Under the pieces are notes generated by a model. It worked only from the letters and a program-made list of their open reading frames with translations, was not told the DNA's origin and did not search any database. A stretch of 64,000 nucleotides of DNA, from positions 434,001 to 498,000 of the forward strand of contig NZ_CP101291.1 in NCBI RefSeq assembly GCF_024300645.1. The letters run 5' to 3'. Shown here piece by piece: positions 19,388 to 28,631 of the stretch. A program made the translations under genes and the position numbers. Position 1 is the stretch's first letter. Each line of letters begins with the position of its first letter. This stretch comes from Alteromonas sp. LMIT006 (GTDB lineage Bacteria > Pseudomonadota > Gammaproteobacteria > Enterobacterales > Alteromonadaceae).

Positions 19388-20923
19388 ATGACACGTTTAC
19401 TGCACGTTCTTTTGGTCTTTTTTATTTTTGTGTTGCCGGGATTTAATGCAACTTCTGCGACGCTTATTATTCTTGAGCGTTCAGGCACATCTTCCTTTAC
19501 CCAAGAGCTTAACCATCAATTAAAACAAGCGTTGTTTAATACGCCTGTTTACATTAGTTTTGTGGATACCTTTTATTCTTCACTGTCGGTAAGCGAAAGA
19601 TCAAATGTCTTTCCACTTTATAACAAAGCGGTGATGCTCATCGCTGGGATTGATGAAAGCACACCCATCACCCGTATCATTAGTCAAGGTTCGTCAGCGG
19701 GAATATTCTTAGAACAATATCCTGATTTTTTTCCTGCTGCAGAACGTTTATTTACCCATATTTTGTGGACACCCAAGACTGGACAAAGAATACCATCCGA
19801 TATCAATCTACGCGACTCGATTAAACACATTTCTCTGCTTTTTCCAAACAAATCACATTTGCTATTGGTAGGTAATTACAATGGTTTTTCCAGTTATTTA
19901 ACTGAGCGTTTACTAGAAAATCAAAGCGAATCGAATTTAAAATTGATTAAAACCGATTACCAGGAATCTGTCATTTTGGACAGTACACCTCCCTCATTCA
20001 TAAAGGGGACAGTGGCATTACTGACTCATCCACCGCAATCACAACAAGAACAAGCTGCGTTCAACTGGCTTAAAGCCAATCACATCCCCGTGTTGTTTCT
20101 GTTCAGTAGTGAGTTCGACCTTATCAAGTATAAAAATGTCGGTGGCTTAGTCGTTTCTCCGTTCAAATTAGGCTCACTGATAGAAAAAATCGTTAACAAT
20201 GATGTACTCACAAAGGACGATATGGAAGTTACTGTTGCCTTGTATCACAATTACGCTCTGGCACACTATGGACTGGACCCCGCAAGCTTTAGTGAAGATT
20301 ACCAAATTGTAGGGCGTATCGAATATTCTTATGAAGAAATCCAATATATGATGATTATTGGATTGCTTATCTTTACTCTATTTTTGATTATTTTACTGAT
20401 AATGAATAACAAAAATCGTCAGTTGCTCAATGAGCGTGCACGTAATGCAGAACACGCGAATCGCCAGAAAGACAAATTGATGGCCAACATTTCACATGAA
20501 TTACGTACCCCCTTAAACGCTATTCACCTAGCCTTTGAAGTGCTCACAGACCACTCTTTAGAGAAGTCTGATACAGTGATTGACGCTGGAAAACGCGCCA
20601 CAAAGCATCTTAAAAACATCATCAATACAATACTGGAATATCAAAAGTCTTCGAATCATGAAACATTGATTTTGTTGGACTGGTTTAACACTGACGAGCT
20701 CAAACACGCTATACAAATTCATCAATATCACGCGCAAAAGAAAGCGCTACAATTTGCTATCAAAGGTATGGATAAGCTGCCTAATGATGTAAAGACAGAT
20801 AAAAAACTCTTGTTACAAATTGTGCACAATGTGTTATCCAACGCGTTAAAATTTACTGAACGTGGAAGTATTACGGTGTCCTGTAAGTATACCCACTCGC
20901 ATCTAGATATTGGTAAGGCCTGA
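19388..20923 (+). pseudogene. Sensor histidine kinase gene, interrupted by an IS3-family element
   Basis: The open frame encodes 511 residues: a signal peptide (1-22), a periplasmic region of about 290 residues resembling ABC-type substrate-binding domains, a transmembrane helix (about 320-340), a HisKA domain with phosphoacceptor His in NISHELRTPLNA (about 369), and the start of the ATPase domain including the N box NVLSNALKF (about 481). It stops inside the IS element three bases after its left end. The G1 and G2 boxes of the ATPase domain are absent, so the product should lack kinase activity. Removing the IS and one GGCC copy extends the frame by only about 33 residues, with no clear DxGxG motif, so damage probably preceded the IS. 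Confidence 0.75.
20917..20920. repeat. IS target-site duplication, left copy (GGCC)
   Basis: GGCC abuts the left IS end and is repeated at 22141-22144 beside the right end. With the IS removed, the site becomes the perfect palindrome TTGGTAAGGCCTTACCAA. Confidence 0.8.
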
Positions 20924-20928
20924 CTTCT

Positions 20929-21762
20929 CTAGACACTTTCTACCCGTTTAAAATATTCACGCTCAAAGTTATTTGGCGATACCCTATCATTTTTTGTATG
21001 TCGGCGAGTGGGATTATAAACCATCTCAATATAATGAAACACAGCTTGCTTAGCTTCAGCTCGGTTTTGATAAATTCGACGACGTATTTTTTCTTTCTTT
21101 AAATTGCTGAAAAAACTCTCTGCGACGGCATTATCATGACAGTTACCACGACGACTCATACTGGGTACAATATTGTATGCATCAAGTAGCTTTCTAAATT
21201 GCCGACTGGAATATTGAGAGCCTTGGTCTGAGTGCAAACTGACCTGCTGTTGAGGCTTTCGTCGCCAATATGCTGCTGTAATCGCTTGCATTGCTAAGTC
21301 CTCTGTCATTCTATCGCTCATGGACCAACCAACAATATTACGTGCGAATAAGTCCATGACGACGGCCAGAAAAAGAAAGCCTTCATGAGTTTTAATATAA
21401 GTAATGTCGGTCACCCACCATTGGTTAGGTCGCTCAACATTGAATTCACGATTCAACTTATTTTCGGCTACAATATCACTTTTACCGCCGTAATAACCTC
21501 GTGGCACTTTGTACCCTCTTTGCGCACGAATGCCTGATTTTCGCATTAAGCGTAAGATCCGATCACGGCCACAATATTCATTGGCATCACGAAAGTCCAT
21601 GTAGATGTTACGGTAGCCATGAAAACCACCGCTCTCTATCCAAAACTGCTTAATTTTTTGTGCAAGCTGTTGGTCTGCCCGCTCTCGCTTACTGATTGGC
21701 GATTTAAGCCAGTCATAATAACCACTGGGATGAACCTCTAGCACTCGACACAAAACTCTCAC
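20929..21762 (-). CDS. IS3-family transposase OrfB (DDE integrase domain)
   Basis: 277 residues as an open frame, but probably made as an OrfAB fusion by -1 frameshifting. The rve-type catalytic core has Asp in WWVTDITYI, Asp in SLHSDQGSQYSS and Glu in NAVAESFFSNLKKE, with the IS3 spacing. The N-terminal HTH_21-like region (SGYYDWLKSP, GFHGYRNI) is also present. Its stop codon lies inside the left terminal repeat. In the same frame the reading extends upstream of 21762 (RYRFIKSR), supporting the fusion. Confidence 0.93.
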   Translation of the reverse strand: MRVLCRVLEVHPSGYYDWLKSPISKRERADQQLAQKIKQFWIESGGFHGYRNIYMDFRDANEYCGRDRILRLMRKSGIRAQRGYKVPRGYYGGKSDIVAENKLNREFNVERPNQWWVTDITYIKTHEGFLFLAVVMDLFARNIVGWSMSDRMTEDLAMQAITAAYWRRKPQQQVSLHSDQGSQYSSRQFRKLLDAYNIVPSMSRRGNCHDNAVAESFFSNLKKEKIRRRIYQNRAEAKQAVFHYIEMVYNPTRRHTKNDRVSPNNFEREYFKRVESV

Positions 21763-21785
21763 GGGATAACGTGAACAACGAGACT

Positions 21786-22082
21786 TTATAAACCGGTATC
21801 TTTCTTTGACTCGCCGGCAAAGAATACCGCGGCTTCCTTTAACAGGTTCCTTTCTTGCTCAAGGCGCTTCAACTCACGTTTTAACCTTGCATTTTCAGCT
21901 CGTAAGTCCTGGTCTTCTACTCGTGCTTTAGTTGGCTTTGAAAATCTTTTAAGCCACGCATAAAGCGTCTTAGTGCTTATACCGAGACGTTCTGCAACAT
22001 CGTTAACAGCGTAGCCATGGACAGCAACTTGATTCACTGCTTCTTGCTTAAACTCGTCTGTATATCGGATACCTTTACCCAT
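21786..22082 (-). CDS. IS3-family OrfA (HTH, leucine-zipper protein)
   Basis: 98 residues with an N-terminal helix-turn-helix (AVNDVAERLGISTKTLYAWLK) and a C-terminal heptad/coiled-coil region (LRAENARLKRELKRLEQERN). It recognises the IS ends and acts as part of the OrfAB transposase. The ATG at 22082 has AGAGG upstream. A possible slippery run, complement of CTTTCTTTG at 21800-21808 (CAAAGAAAG), lies where orfB is in the -1 frame. Confidence 0.9.
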   Translation of the reverse strand: MGKGIRYTDEFKQEAVNQVAVHGYAVNDVAERLGISTKTLYAWLKRFSKPTKARVEDQDLRAENARLKRELKRLEQERNLLKEAAVFFAGESKKDTGL

Positions 22083-22140
22083 GATTTACCTCTTATGGTT
22101 ATAGTTACATTTTTACCATAAAAAGTGTCGGGAAGTCTCA

Positions 22141-22461
22141 GGCCTTACCAAAATATGGATTAAAAACATATCAAATGCGTGGATCTAATCTTGAATTTTT
22201 TCTTCAGAGTGATCCATTCTCAAAGAAAATTTGTTTGTTGAATTAGCTTAAAAGCAACTGCGTTTTTTCAGTCGAAATGTGCGCTTGCTTAACTGGACTA
22301 GAACACTATCTAATCCGAACTGGTGCGCTGTTAAAACCGGAGTATGCAAATCATTGGCTCAATGAAAAATTCGTTTGGTGCCAAATTCAATAGGGTGATC
22401 TGCTCTGGTGAAAAACTTTACGAAGTAGGTCGAACTCTTCCTGTTAACTACTGTTTAGTAG
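22141..22461. other. Gene-poor junction between the IS3 element and tnsD
   Basis: This 321-bp stretch has no convincing intact gene. It begins with the second GGCC copy. The frame continuing the broken kinase runs about 33 residues to a stop at about 22245 (contains RGSNLEFFLQSDP, faintly like the end of a kinase ATPase domain). After that stop the same frame stays open to a TAG near 22391 and ends WLNEKFVWCQIQ. These may be remnants of an older gene. I found no transposon left end here. Confidence 0.4.
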
Positions 22462-22469
22462 TTAACAGG
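22440..22469. repeat. Perfect 12-bp inverted repeat spanning the tnsD stop codon
   Basis: CCTGTTAACTAC (22440-22451) and GTAGTTAACAGG (22458-22469) pair perfectly around the 6-base loop TGTTTA. The tnsD stop codon lies inside the right arm. No T-run follows on the minus strand, so a standard intrinsic terminator is not indicated. It could be an end-protecting hairpin or a protein site. Confidence 0.6.
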
Positions 22470-23991
22470 CTTCAAGCTCAATTATTTTCTGGTCTAGTAA
22501 GGATGTTAGACTTTCTTTTCGAATTCCCGATATTCTTAGAAGTCGCCACCTTTGCACTGGTAGATTTTGTTCTTTTAGCTTGTCAGCCGCTCTAGATAGA
22601 CGAAAAGATTGATACTGTTCAATGCTTTCAGCATGTGCATTAAGCCAATTATCAGTTTCAGGCAAGTCTGCTAGATGTTTTTCTACAGAGTTTGAGCGGG
22701 GTAATTTTTTAATGAAAAAATGTTTACTTAGCCGATTGCGTTCAGGATTGGCGTTTTGTTCAGCTAATAAGACGTTAAGTCGTTCAATATTATCTTTGTC
22801 CCATGCTTGGTAGTCTGGCGCATACCTATTTTCAACTTTGGCAACAACTTTAGGTTTGTTATTCATAAGCCAGTCTTTATCGTTTCGGTAAAGCCAAGCG
22901 TATAATGCGCCTCCTATACTAGCTACCCTTATCTGCTTAACTCCGAGATCATTATGTTTCTCCAGTAATTCAAGCCACTCTTTTCTTTTAGCTTCTAATA
23001 ACTTTGGTTCTATAGCCTCAGTATTTTTCTTTTGTGATTTTGTCACTTTCAACGATTTGGGAAGTTTTGATACTTTGCGGAATATTTCTTCATTACAAGT
23101 ATCCGGTAACAGTGAGCACCAAACCATTAAATGCCTTAAAGGGTGAAAAGATTTTCTGTGTTTACGAAACAAGCAAATTAGCCAATTATTGTCGCTTGTA
23201 TCTAATGTATATATTTTTGACTCTAAATGACCCCAATCTGATTCGAACTTTTCACGAATTTTTTTGTGATCTGCTTGGTTGCCTCTGGAAAGGTTAAGTT
23301 CTTTGGCAACATTCAAATAGAACATGCTCCATTGATGTTCAGTAAACCCTGACAAAACAGGATTACTTAATAACGTTTCAAATCTGTTTATTAATTGGCG
23401 CTCAATATCCGTAATTTCTGTACTCTCATGTTTAGCGATTTCACCTATTAATGAAGCTGATTTGTATAAATGCTTTTGTTTAGAGTGCAGTGGTAAGTCT
23501 GAAGCTTGTAAAAGGCAATTATGTTTAATACAGACGTTAACGCCCGCGATTTGATTTAAACGGCTCCAATATGGTTCTCCAAGGTTTTCTTTTTGTTCCT
23601 GATAACATTGTGGACAATACCGAAAATACTCAGACTTTCGAACAGAAGAGGCCGCTATGCCCGCTCTGGTATGTATACTGCCACCTTGCTCAGAATACAT
23701 TGACTGAATTACTTGTGCCGATTGCTGCGTATTTAAGAAGGGGAAATATATTGGCGCTAGCGTATGATGCTTAATAATGTCTTCCACATCTATTTGCCAA
23801 ACGATACTTACTCTTTCTGTAAACACTTGTAAGTGGCTGGGAAGATCTGGAATTGCAACAGCAGTATGTTTGCCAAAAATGTCTCTCGATACTGCTTGCC
23901 TATTTTCTAATTGACCAGTATGAACCGCATATCGAGCTATAACGCTATAGAGCAGTTCATTCTCATAAGGTACTGGAAAATACGCCAACAT
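22462..23991 (-). CDS. tnsD: TnsD/TniQ-family target-selection protein
   Basis: 509 residues, almost the same length as Tn7 TnsD. The start MLAYFPVPYENELLYSVIARY is the TniQ signature. A zinc-binding set follows (YCPQCYQEQ near residue 126, then GVNVCIKHNC near 155), and the long C-terminal half has repeated helical W/Y-rich blocks (ALYAWLYRNDKDWL). TnsD binds the glmS 3' end and recruits TnsC; here the element does lie next to glmS, which supports this role. Its start is 2 bp after the tnsC stop, so it is the last gene of tnsABCD. No tnsE follows. Confidence 0.93.
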   Translation of the reverse strand: MLAYFPVPYENELLYSVIARYAVHTGQLENRQAVSRDIFGKHTAVAIPDLPSHLQVFTERVSIVWQIDVEDIIKHHTLAPIYFPFLNTQQSAQVIQSMYSEQGGSIHTRAGIAASSVRKSEYFRYCPQCYQEQKENLGEPYWSRLNQIAGVNVCIKHNCLLQASDLPLHSKQKHLYKSASLIGEIAKHESTEITDIERQLINRFETLLSNPVLSGFTEHQWSMFYLNVAKELNLSRGNQADHKKIREKFESDWGHLESKIYTLDTSDNNWLICLFRKHRKSFHPLRHLMVWCSLLPDTCNEEIFRKVSKLPKSLKVTKSQKKNTEAIEPKLLEAKRKEWLELLEKHNDLGVKQIRVASIGGALYAWLYRNDKDWLMNNKPKVVAKVENRYAPDYQAWDKDNIERLNVLLAEQNANPERNRLSKHFFIKKLPRSNSVEKHLADLPETDNWLNAHAESIEQYQSFRLSRAADKLKEQNLPVQRWRLLRISGIRKESLTSLLDQKIIELEAC

Positions 23992-23993
23992 AC

Positions 23994-25640
23994 TTAACTC
24001 GCCATTAAATTCTGTACTGGAAAAATAAAACCTTCATCACATAGCTGCTCATACATGGTTCCTGATTTACTGGCATGTAGTTTTCTTAAATCATGATCAT
24101 CCAGTCTTCCCCACGCTTTTTTACTTACATATTTAGGTGTCGATTTTTGGATTTTCTTTGTAGGAGCCTCATTTAACCCGCTTAATGAAGAAGTGGCATG
24201 GTGAATAATTTGAATTAGTGTCACTTCTGGGTTGTTATTAACGCTCTCTAATACCAGTGGCCTAACAATATCTTCGTTAATACCCATAGCCATTAGAGTT
24301 TGTATGGCCGAATTTGCTACCTCGGATTGAGATGCTTCGCCAAGCTCAATATTAGCCTTTTTATTTAATGGGACAGCTTTGAGGTGATCAAATGTATTTA
24401 ATAGTGCCCCCTCAATTTTAGGAATTACGATATCACTGCACTGCTCAAGTACAGTTCTATCTTTACTGTTTAAAGCATCGAGCATCGGTTTTACTATTGA
24501 AAGCTCTTCCTCAAATACATCTCTTAGTAATTCAACAGAAAGGCATTCATCTTCTGGTGAATTAGCCAACAGAATAGCCCTTGCTTGAGCTAAGCAAAAT
24601 AGCTTGACTAAAATATCAGGTACTCCCTGTGATATCTCATAAAGCTCATTGATCATCACTTCGTCTAACTTTCCGGGCGATTTGAGCCATTGGTATTGCC
24701 ACAGTTCTTTGACAAAATCATCCCAGTTTTCATCTAGTGGTAATCGATCCCAAACAATACTACCTTCACCTGATGCTCGCCTCGCTTGACGGAATTCCGA
24801 AGCAAATAGCTTTAAAGCAGTTGGAGTACCAATTAGTACAATTGACACTTCAACAACATTTACGAGCGTCACCAGAAAATTAATCATTTTCTTTTCGCCA
24901 CCGCTCTTAGCCAAATTCATGTGCTGAAACTCGTCAATTACAACTAAACCGACGGCATGAATCAAACATAGGTTGGCGACATTGGCTATCATTTGACCAA
25001 TTCTGGGTTTGCCAGATGTATATTTTTTGCGGTAGTTAGTATTTAAACGTTTATCTAGTGCAATGAAAAAGCTTTCGCAAAACTCAGCCAATGAACCATC
25101 ATAAGGGCAGTCAACCTTTATCCACGGCACTTGTAAAATATGGTATTCTGGGTGATACAGTACTCTGTCATAAGTGTTAAGTAGATTATTTGTAGCTGTC
25201 GATTTACCTGCACCTGAAATACCAGATATCGCCATTGATGACGCTGTTGAATCAACAACATCATGTACATATGTCGTTAAGTCTTGATTAGTAATTATGT
25301 TTTTAACTTCATTAAGCTTTTGTTTAAATGCTGCGTGTTTTGGATTTCTGCCGAGATAACTTTTTCTTATTAGCTGAGACAATTTTTGTTCAAGTAGTAG
25401 ATGAACTGTTTGAGGTACAAAAAAGCTACGAGTCAAACGGCTAATGGCGTGAACTCGTATGTGACCGCCCAGCTCTATTTCTTCTTTTTTGAAAGTCGGT
25501 CTGCGGCTGAGTTGCTGAACAACTTCAATTGGACTCATAATCGGTGGTAATGCCGCGATTAAAGGGTTATCAGCGTATTCTTCTAACTCTGACTCAATAT
25601 ACACAGCTTCTTTAAATTTCGGACCGTCAAAACTACTCAT
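23994..25640 (-). CDS. tnsC: TnsC transposition regulator, AAA+ ATPase
   Basis: About 548 residues. Walker A is GISGAGKSTATNN (about residue 140) and Walker B is VVIDEFQHMN (about 230), with IVLIGTPTAL as a sensor-type strand. TnsC bridges the target selector TnsD and the TnsAB transposase and controls target immunity. Two ATGs are possible, at 25646 and 25640; a GGGAG sits 3 and 9 bases upstream of them, so the second is better spaced. It overlaps the end of tnsB, indicating translational coupling. Length and order match Tn7 TnsC. Confidence 0.94.
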   Translation of the reverse strand: MSSFDGPKFKEAVYIESELEEYADNPLIAALPPIMSPIEVVQQLSRRPTFKKEEIELGGHIRVHAISRLTRSFFVPQTVHLLLEQKLSQLIRKSYLGRNPKHAAFKQKLNEVKNIITNQDLTTYVHDVVDSTASSMAISGISGAGKSTATNNLLNTYDRVLYHPEYHILQVPWIKVDCPYDGSLAEFCESFFIALDKRLNTNYRKKYTSGKPRIGQMIANVANLCLIHAVGLVVIDEFQHMNLAKSGGEKKMINFLVTLVNVVEVSIVLIGTPTALKLFASEFRQARRASGEGSIVWDRLPLDENWDDFVKELWQYQWLKSPGKLDEVMINELYEISQGVPDILVKLFCLAQARAILLANSPEDECLSVELLRDVFEEELSIVKPMLDALNSKDRTVLEQCSDIVIPKIEGALLNTFDHLKAVPLNKKANIELGEASQSEVANSAIQTLMAMGINEDIVRPLVLESVNNNPEVTLIQIIHHATSSLSGLNEAPTKKIQKSTPKYVSKKAWGRLDDHDLRKLHASKSGTMYEQLCDEGFIFPVQNLMAS

Positions 25641-27741
25641 CTGCATCTTCTCCCTTTAATAAATCTGTTAACTTAGTTGGCAGCTTAAAGCTCTTAGGCT
25701 TTGACTCACTAGCGCCTATCTGCGTAACGTTATCTTCCTTACGTTTAGGTTGTTCATTAAACAAAGTTTCTGATTTAGACTTTCTCTCAGCCTGTCGTTC
25801 TTTGCGTTTATTGTCATTAATGCCTTTGACTTTTTCGGTTTTAGTCATGGTAGGGTTTTCTGGTTGGTTTGACTTGGATCGCTTTGATATAACTTCTAGA
25901 TCAGTAACTAAATTAACAGCGCCTGCACGAGATTTGAGCTTTGAGGTTGCTGCAACATCTGCCTTGACGTTATTTTTCTCCCACACTTCCCAAACTGTTA
26001 AGTCTCGATATGAGCGACTTCTTTCAGTAAGACTTGCACGGATAAATGATGAATAGGTGTCATTTGGCCTGAGATAAATTGTATTGGCTGAGTATAAATC
26101 ATAAGCCACGGTGACTTTCTTCGGTCCTTGATAGTTACCTTCAAACCAGCCCCAATCTAACGCTTCCAGACAAGTGTAATAACAACCAAATAGCTTTAAA
26201 CCATGCTCCGTTATACTAGCCTGTGTGTGAGGCAATAAGTTTACTTTTACTAAATCAACAGGTGGCCTACGTAATCGACCAGTTCTATATTGAATACCCC
26301 AATCCCACAGCATTAAAGGGTTATGAGGTAGAGTATCAGGAATATCTTGGTCTGGATCATATGTTGTTAAGGTATGGTCGTTATTATAGAAAAGAACTAT
26401 CTTAATGATCATTTGAGTAAACTCATACAGAGTATGGACACCGTCTTGTCTATAATCCTTGCCATGCTTTTTTTTGCCTATTGTATTTCCAGTAACATAC
26501 CCTTCAACAAACGGCTTCATTTTCACTTGGATTGTTCTAAAGTAACGCTCGACAATACCTTTCCAGTCAGCTCGATAAGGAGGTGTATTTTCTATTCCGA
26601 CATTAAAGCTCTTGCTCAATACTTCAACATGCCTACCTAGCATCTCCCCTCTATCACCAATAATAGATTCTGGTAAACCACTTGTAGGCCACATATTCTC
26701 GGTGATCTCGATGCCAAACTCTTTGCAATAAGCTACTTTGTCTAGCATTGAATTTGAAAGAGCCTCCATTGCACTAACCCAAGAAGCATTCTCTAGTCCG
26801 ATGTACATACCAACTATGGCTCTACTAAACACATCGACAACAAAATACAGAGTAGGTCTGCCAATAATTTTTTCTCTGTCCTGAGCTGAAACCAAATATA
26901 CATCAGCAATAGTTGCATCAATTTGATATCGGCTTCCCGGCCCTTCAACTTCTGAAGTTGATGTGCCTAATACTGGTCTGTGATCTTTGGCATAATTTAT
27001 TTCACCTTCTCGTCTTCGAGTAACCTCAATAGATGTAAATTCTTTTTCGTAAAAATACTTAAATTGTCTTTCTGTTGGTACATCAAGCAAATGTTCAGGC
27101 TTGCAAGGAATAGGTACACCAAACGCAATCAATACTTGGTTATACGCATAGTCAAATTCGTATTTATTTTTATTTAGTAAGCACTTCTCAATAGCTACCC
27201 TAAAAATAGCCTTGATTGAATCATCTGTATTAACACCAACACCATCTGTTCTGGTTCTGGGTGCACCAATTTTCTTGTCACCAAGTTTTTTGGTTTTACC
27301 CGGCCCTCCACATAAATTGAACCGACCACTTAATGCGTTTTTACATTTTCCGCCCTGCCAATATCTGCGCAACCATCTATAGACTGTTTGTTTGGTAGCA
27401 CCTGAATCGCTGATTACATTGGTAAGTAATTGACCTCGTGTTTTACGTTGATATATTTCTGGCTCTCGCGTGACAATATCCTCAATTGCTTCCCAAGCTC
27501 TATTTTGTACTTCCTCGGCTTTAGAACCAGCTACTGGAAAAGTCATCGCAATTTCAATAAACGGATCATCAATCAAAAATAAATCCCCATTTGCCATTTG
27601 ATGTTCAAACTCAAGTCGGGAAGAAACAGAAGGCAATGCTTTATCGCTCTCCAACTCAATCCATATGACCGCTTCTCTATTTGACCAAAGGACTCTAATT
27701 TTTTTAGATATTAGCTGAAACACATCATTAGGCATGAACAT
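25633..27741 (-). CDS. tnsB: TnsB transposase (DDE family)
   Basis: About 702 residues, the length of Tn7 TnsB. An HTH (SGATKQTVYRWLRRYW, about 125-140) precedes the rve-type catalytic core. The DDE residues are visible as YQIDATIADVY (about 273), SIIGDRGEM (about 360) and GIVERYFRT (about 396). TnsB binds the transposon ends and makes the 3' cuts and joins. The ATG at 27741 follows AAGGAG at good spacing, whereas the TTG at 27747 is too close. It overlaps tnsA by 14 bp. The C-terminal tail is Lys/Glu-rich and polar, the part of TnsB that contacts TnsC in Tn7. Confidence 0.95.
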   Translation of the reverse strand: MFMPNDVFQLISKKIRVLWSNREAVIWIELESDKALPSVSSRLEFEHQMANGDLFLIDDPFIEIAMTFPVAGSKAEEVQNRAWEAIEDIVTREPEIYQRKTRGQLLTNVISDSGATKQTVYRWLRRYWQGGKCKNALSGRFNLCGGPGKTKKLGDKKIGAPRTRTDGVGVNTDDSIKAIFRVAIEKCLLNKNKYEFDYAYNQVLIAFGVPIPCKPEHLLDVPTERQFKYFYEKEFTSIEVTRRREGEINYAKDHRPVLGTSTSEVEGPGSRYQIDATIADVYLVSAQDREKIIGRPTLYFVVDVFSRAIVGMYIGLENASWVSAMEALSNSMLDKVAYCKEFGIEITENMWPTSGLPESIIGDRGEMLGRHVEVLSKSFNVGIENTPPYRADWKGIVERYFRTIQVKMKPFVEGYVTGNTIGKKKHGKDYRQDGVHTLYEFTQMIIKIVLFYNNDHTLTTYDPDQDIPDTLPHNPLMLWDWGIQYRTGRLRRPPVDLVKVNLLPHTQASITEHGLKLFGCYYTCLEALDWGWFEGNYQGPKKVTVAYDLYSANTIYLRPNDTYSSFIRASLTERSRSYRDLTVWEVWEKNNVKADVAATSKLKSRAGAVNLVTDLEVISKRSKSNQPENPTMTKTEKVKGINDNKRKERQAERKSKSETLFNEQPKRKEDNVTQIGASESKPKSFKLPTKLTDLLKGEDADE

Positions 27742-28585
27742 ACTCAAACTCCTTGTTTATCCAATGCTCAGAAGGGGTCAGATCACTTGTTTTTAATGTT
27801 CGATGGCTAACCTCGGCCATATTCCATGTAAAAGCAGTTTGAGCACAAAGGTGCCTGAAATACGCTAGATAAGTACCTTTTTTACATTGATGCTGTTCAT
27901 CCAACATCTTCATAACAATAGAAATTTTGTCTTCAGGGTGTATTTGAATCGCGCTGTTGATAATTTCAAAAGTGTTTAGTTGGTCATTGCTATCTAAATC
28001 AAAACTGTGGATATGTGGGACAAGCCACTTTATGTTTCGAAGCAAGGTGACAGGAACTTCGTTTTCGGTAAACAAATACCAGTCAACACCTTCTCCCTCC
28101 CAAAATCGCTTTTCCAGTTCTTGTTTTTCAATAACACGCTCATCCTCTAATTCTTCTCGGTACTTAACGGAAATAGCTATTGGAACGATTTTTCCTGATT
28201 GAAGAGTGTCGATTAGTAAATCAGTTGTCATTACTTGATTTACTCCACGTACAGCAGGGTGTTTGATTCCCAATCGTTGGGCGATATTTAAAGTTTTTTT
28301 GGGGTCTAATGGAAATTGTTCACGTATGTCTACAATCGACAAATGCCAGTCGAATAGGAGAAAAGCAGATAACTCAAGATCTGATAGTAGGTGAACAATG
28401 CGTCCATGAGTTAATGCGGGTCTTCTATGTACGCGCCCTTTACTTGGAACGTCACGTACGGTTAGAAAGGGTTTATAATCTTTTCCGCTGCCTTGACCGC
28501 GTTTTTCCTTTGTTAAACGCTTGATTATTGCTGGTTCTAATAATTCAATAACATCTTTAGAACTAGGAGTGAGAAAATCTTTCAT
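27728..28585 (-). CDS. tnsA: TnsA endonuclease
   Basis: 285 residues (Tn7 TnsA is about 273). The restriction-enzyme-like core is visible: E in the LSDLELSAFLLFDW region, Asp in MTTDLLID (about 120) and Lys in IAISVKYREE (about 140). The C-terminal winged-helix/TnsC-contact region follows. TnsA makes the 5' strand cuts so that, with TnsB, the element moves by cut-and-paste. It is the first gene inside the right end, 115 bp from the terminus, and is read away from glmS as in Tn7. Confidence 0.94.
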   Translation of the reverse strand: MKDFLTPSSKDVIELLEPAIIKRLTKEKRGQGSGKDYKPFLTVRDVPSKGRVHRRPALTHGRIVHLLSDLELSAFLLFDWHLSIVDIREQFPLDPKKTLNIAQRLGIKHPAVRGVNQVMTTDLLIDTLQSGKIVPIAISVKYREELEDERVIEKQELEKRFWEGEGVDWYLFTENEVPVTLLRNIKWLVPHIHSFDLDSNDQLNTFEIINSAIQIHPEDKISIVMKMLDEQHQCKKGTYLAYFRHLCAQTAFTWNMAEVSHRTLKTSDLTPSEHWINKEFEYVHA

Positions 28586-28631
28586 ATTGCACCTGAGCTA
28601 TTCCATTAATTACAGAATAGCTCAAAAATAC

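Larger units (their letters stand above)
20921..22140 (-). mobile_element. IS3-family insertion sequence (1220 bp)
   Basis: The element starts TGACTTCTCTAGACACTTT and ends (reverse complement) TGAGACTTCCCGACACTTT, imperfect inverted repeats with TGA...TCA termini, flanked by GGCC duplications. It encodes an HTH protein (orfA) and a DDE transposase (orfB) in the -1 frame relative to orfA, the usual IS3 arrangement. Both frames look intact, so it may be active. It interrupts a sensor kinase gene. Confidence 0.92.

Noticed and set aside
22300-22304. AGAAC as a possible left target duplication of the Tn7-type element
   Set aside because: It is not followed by TGT or by any GACAATAA-like repeat, so it is probably a chance match.
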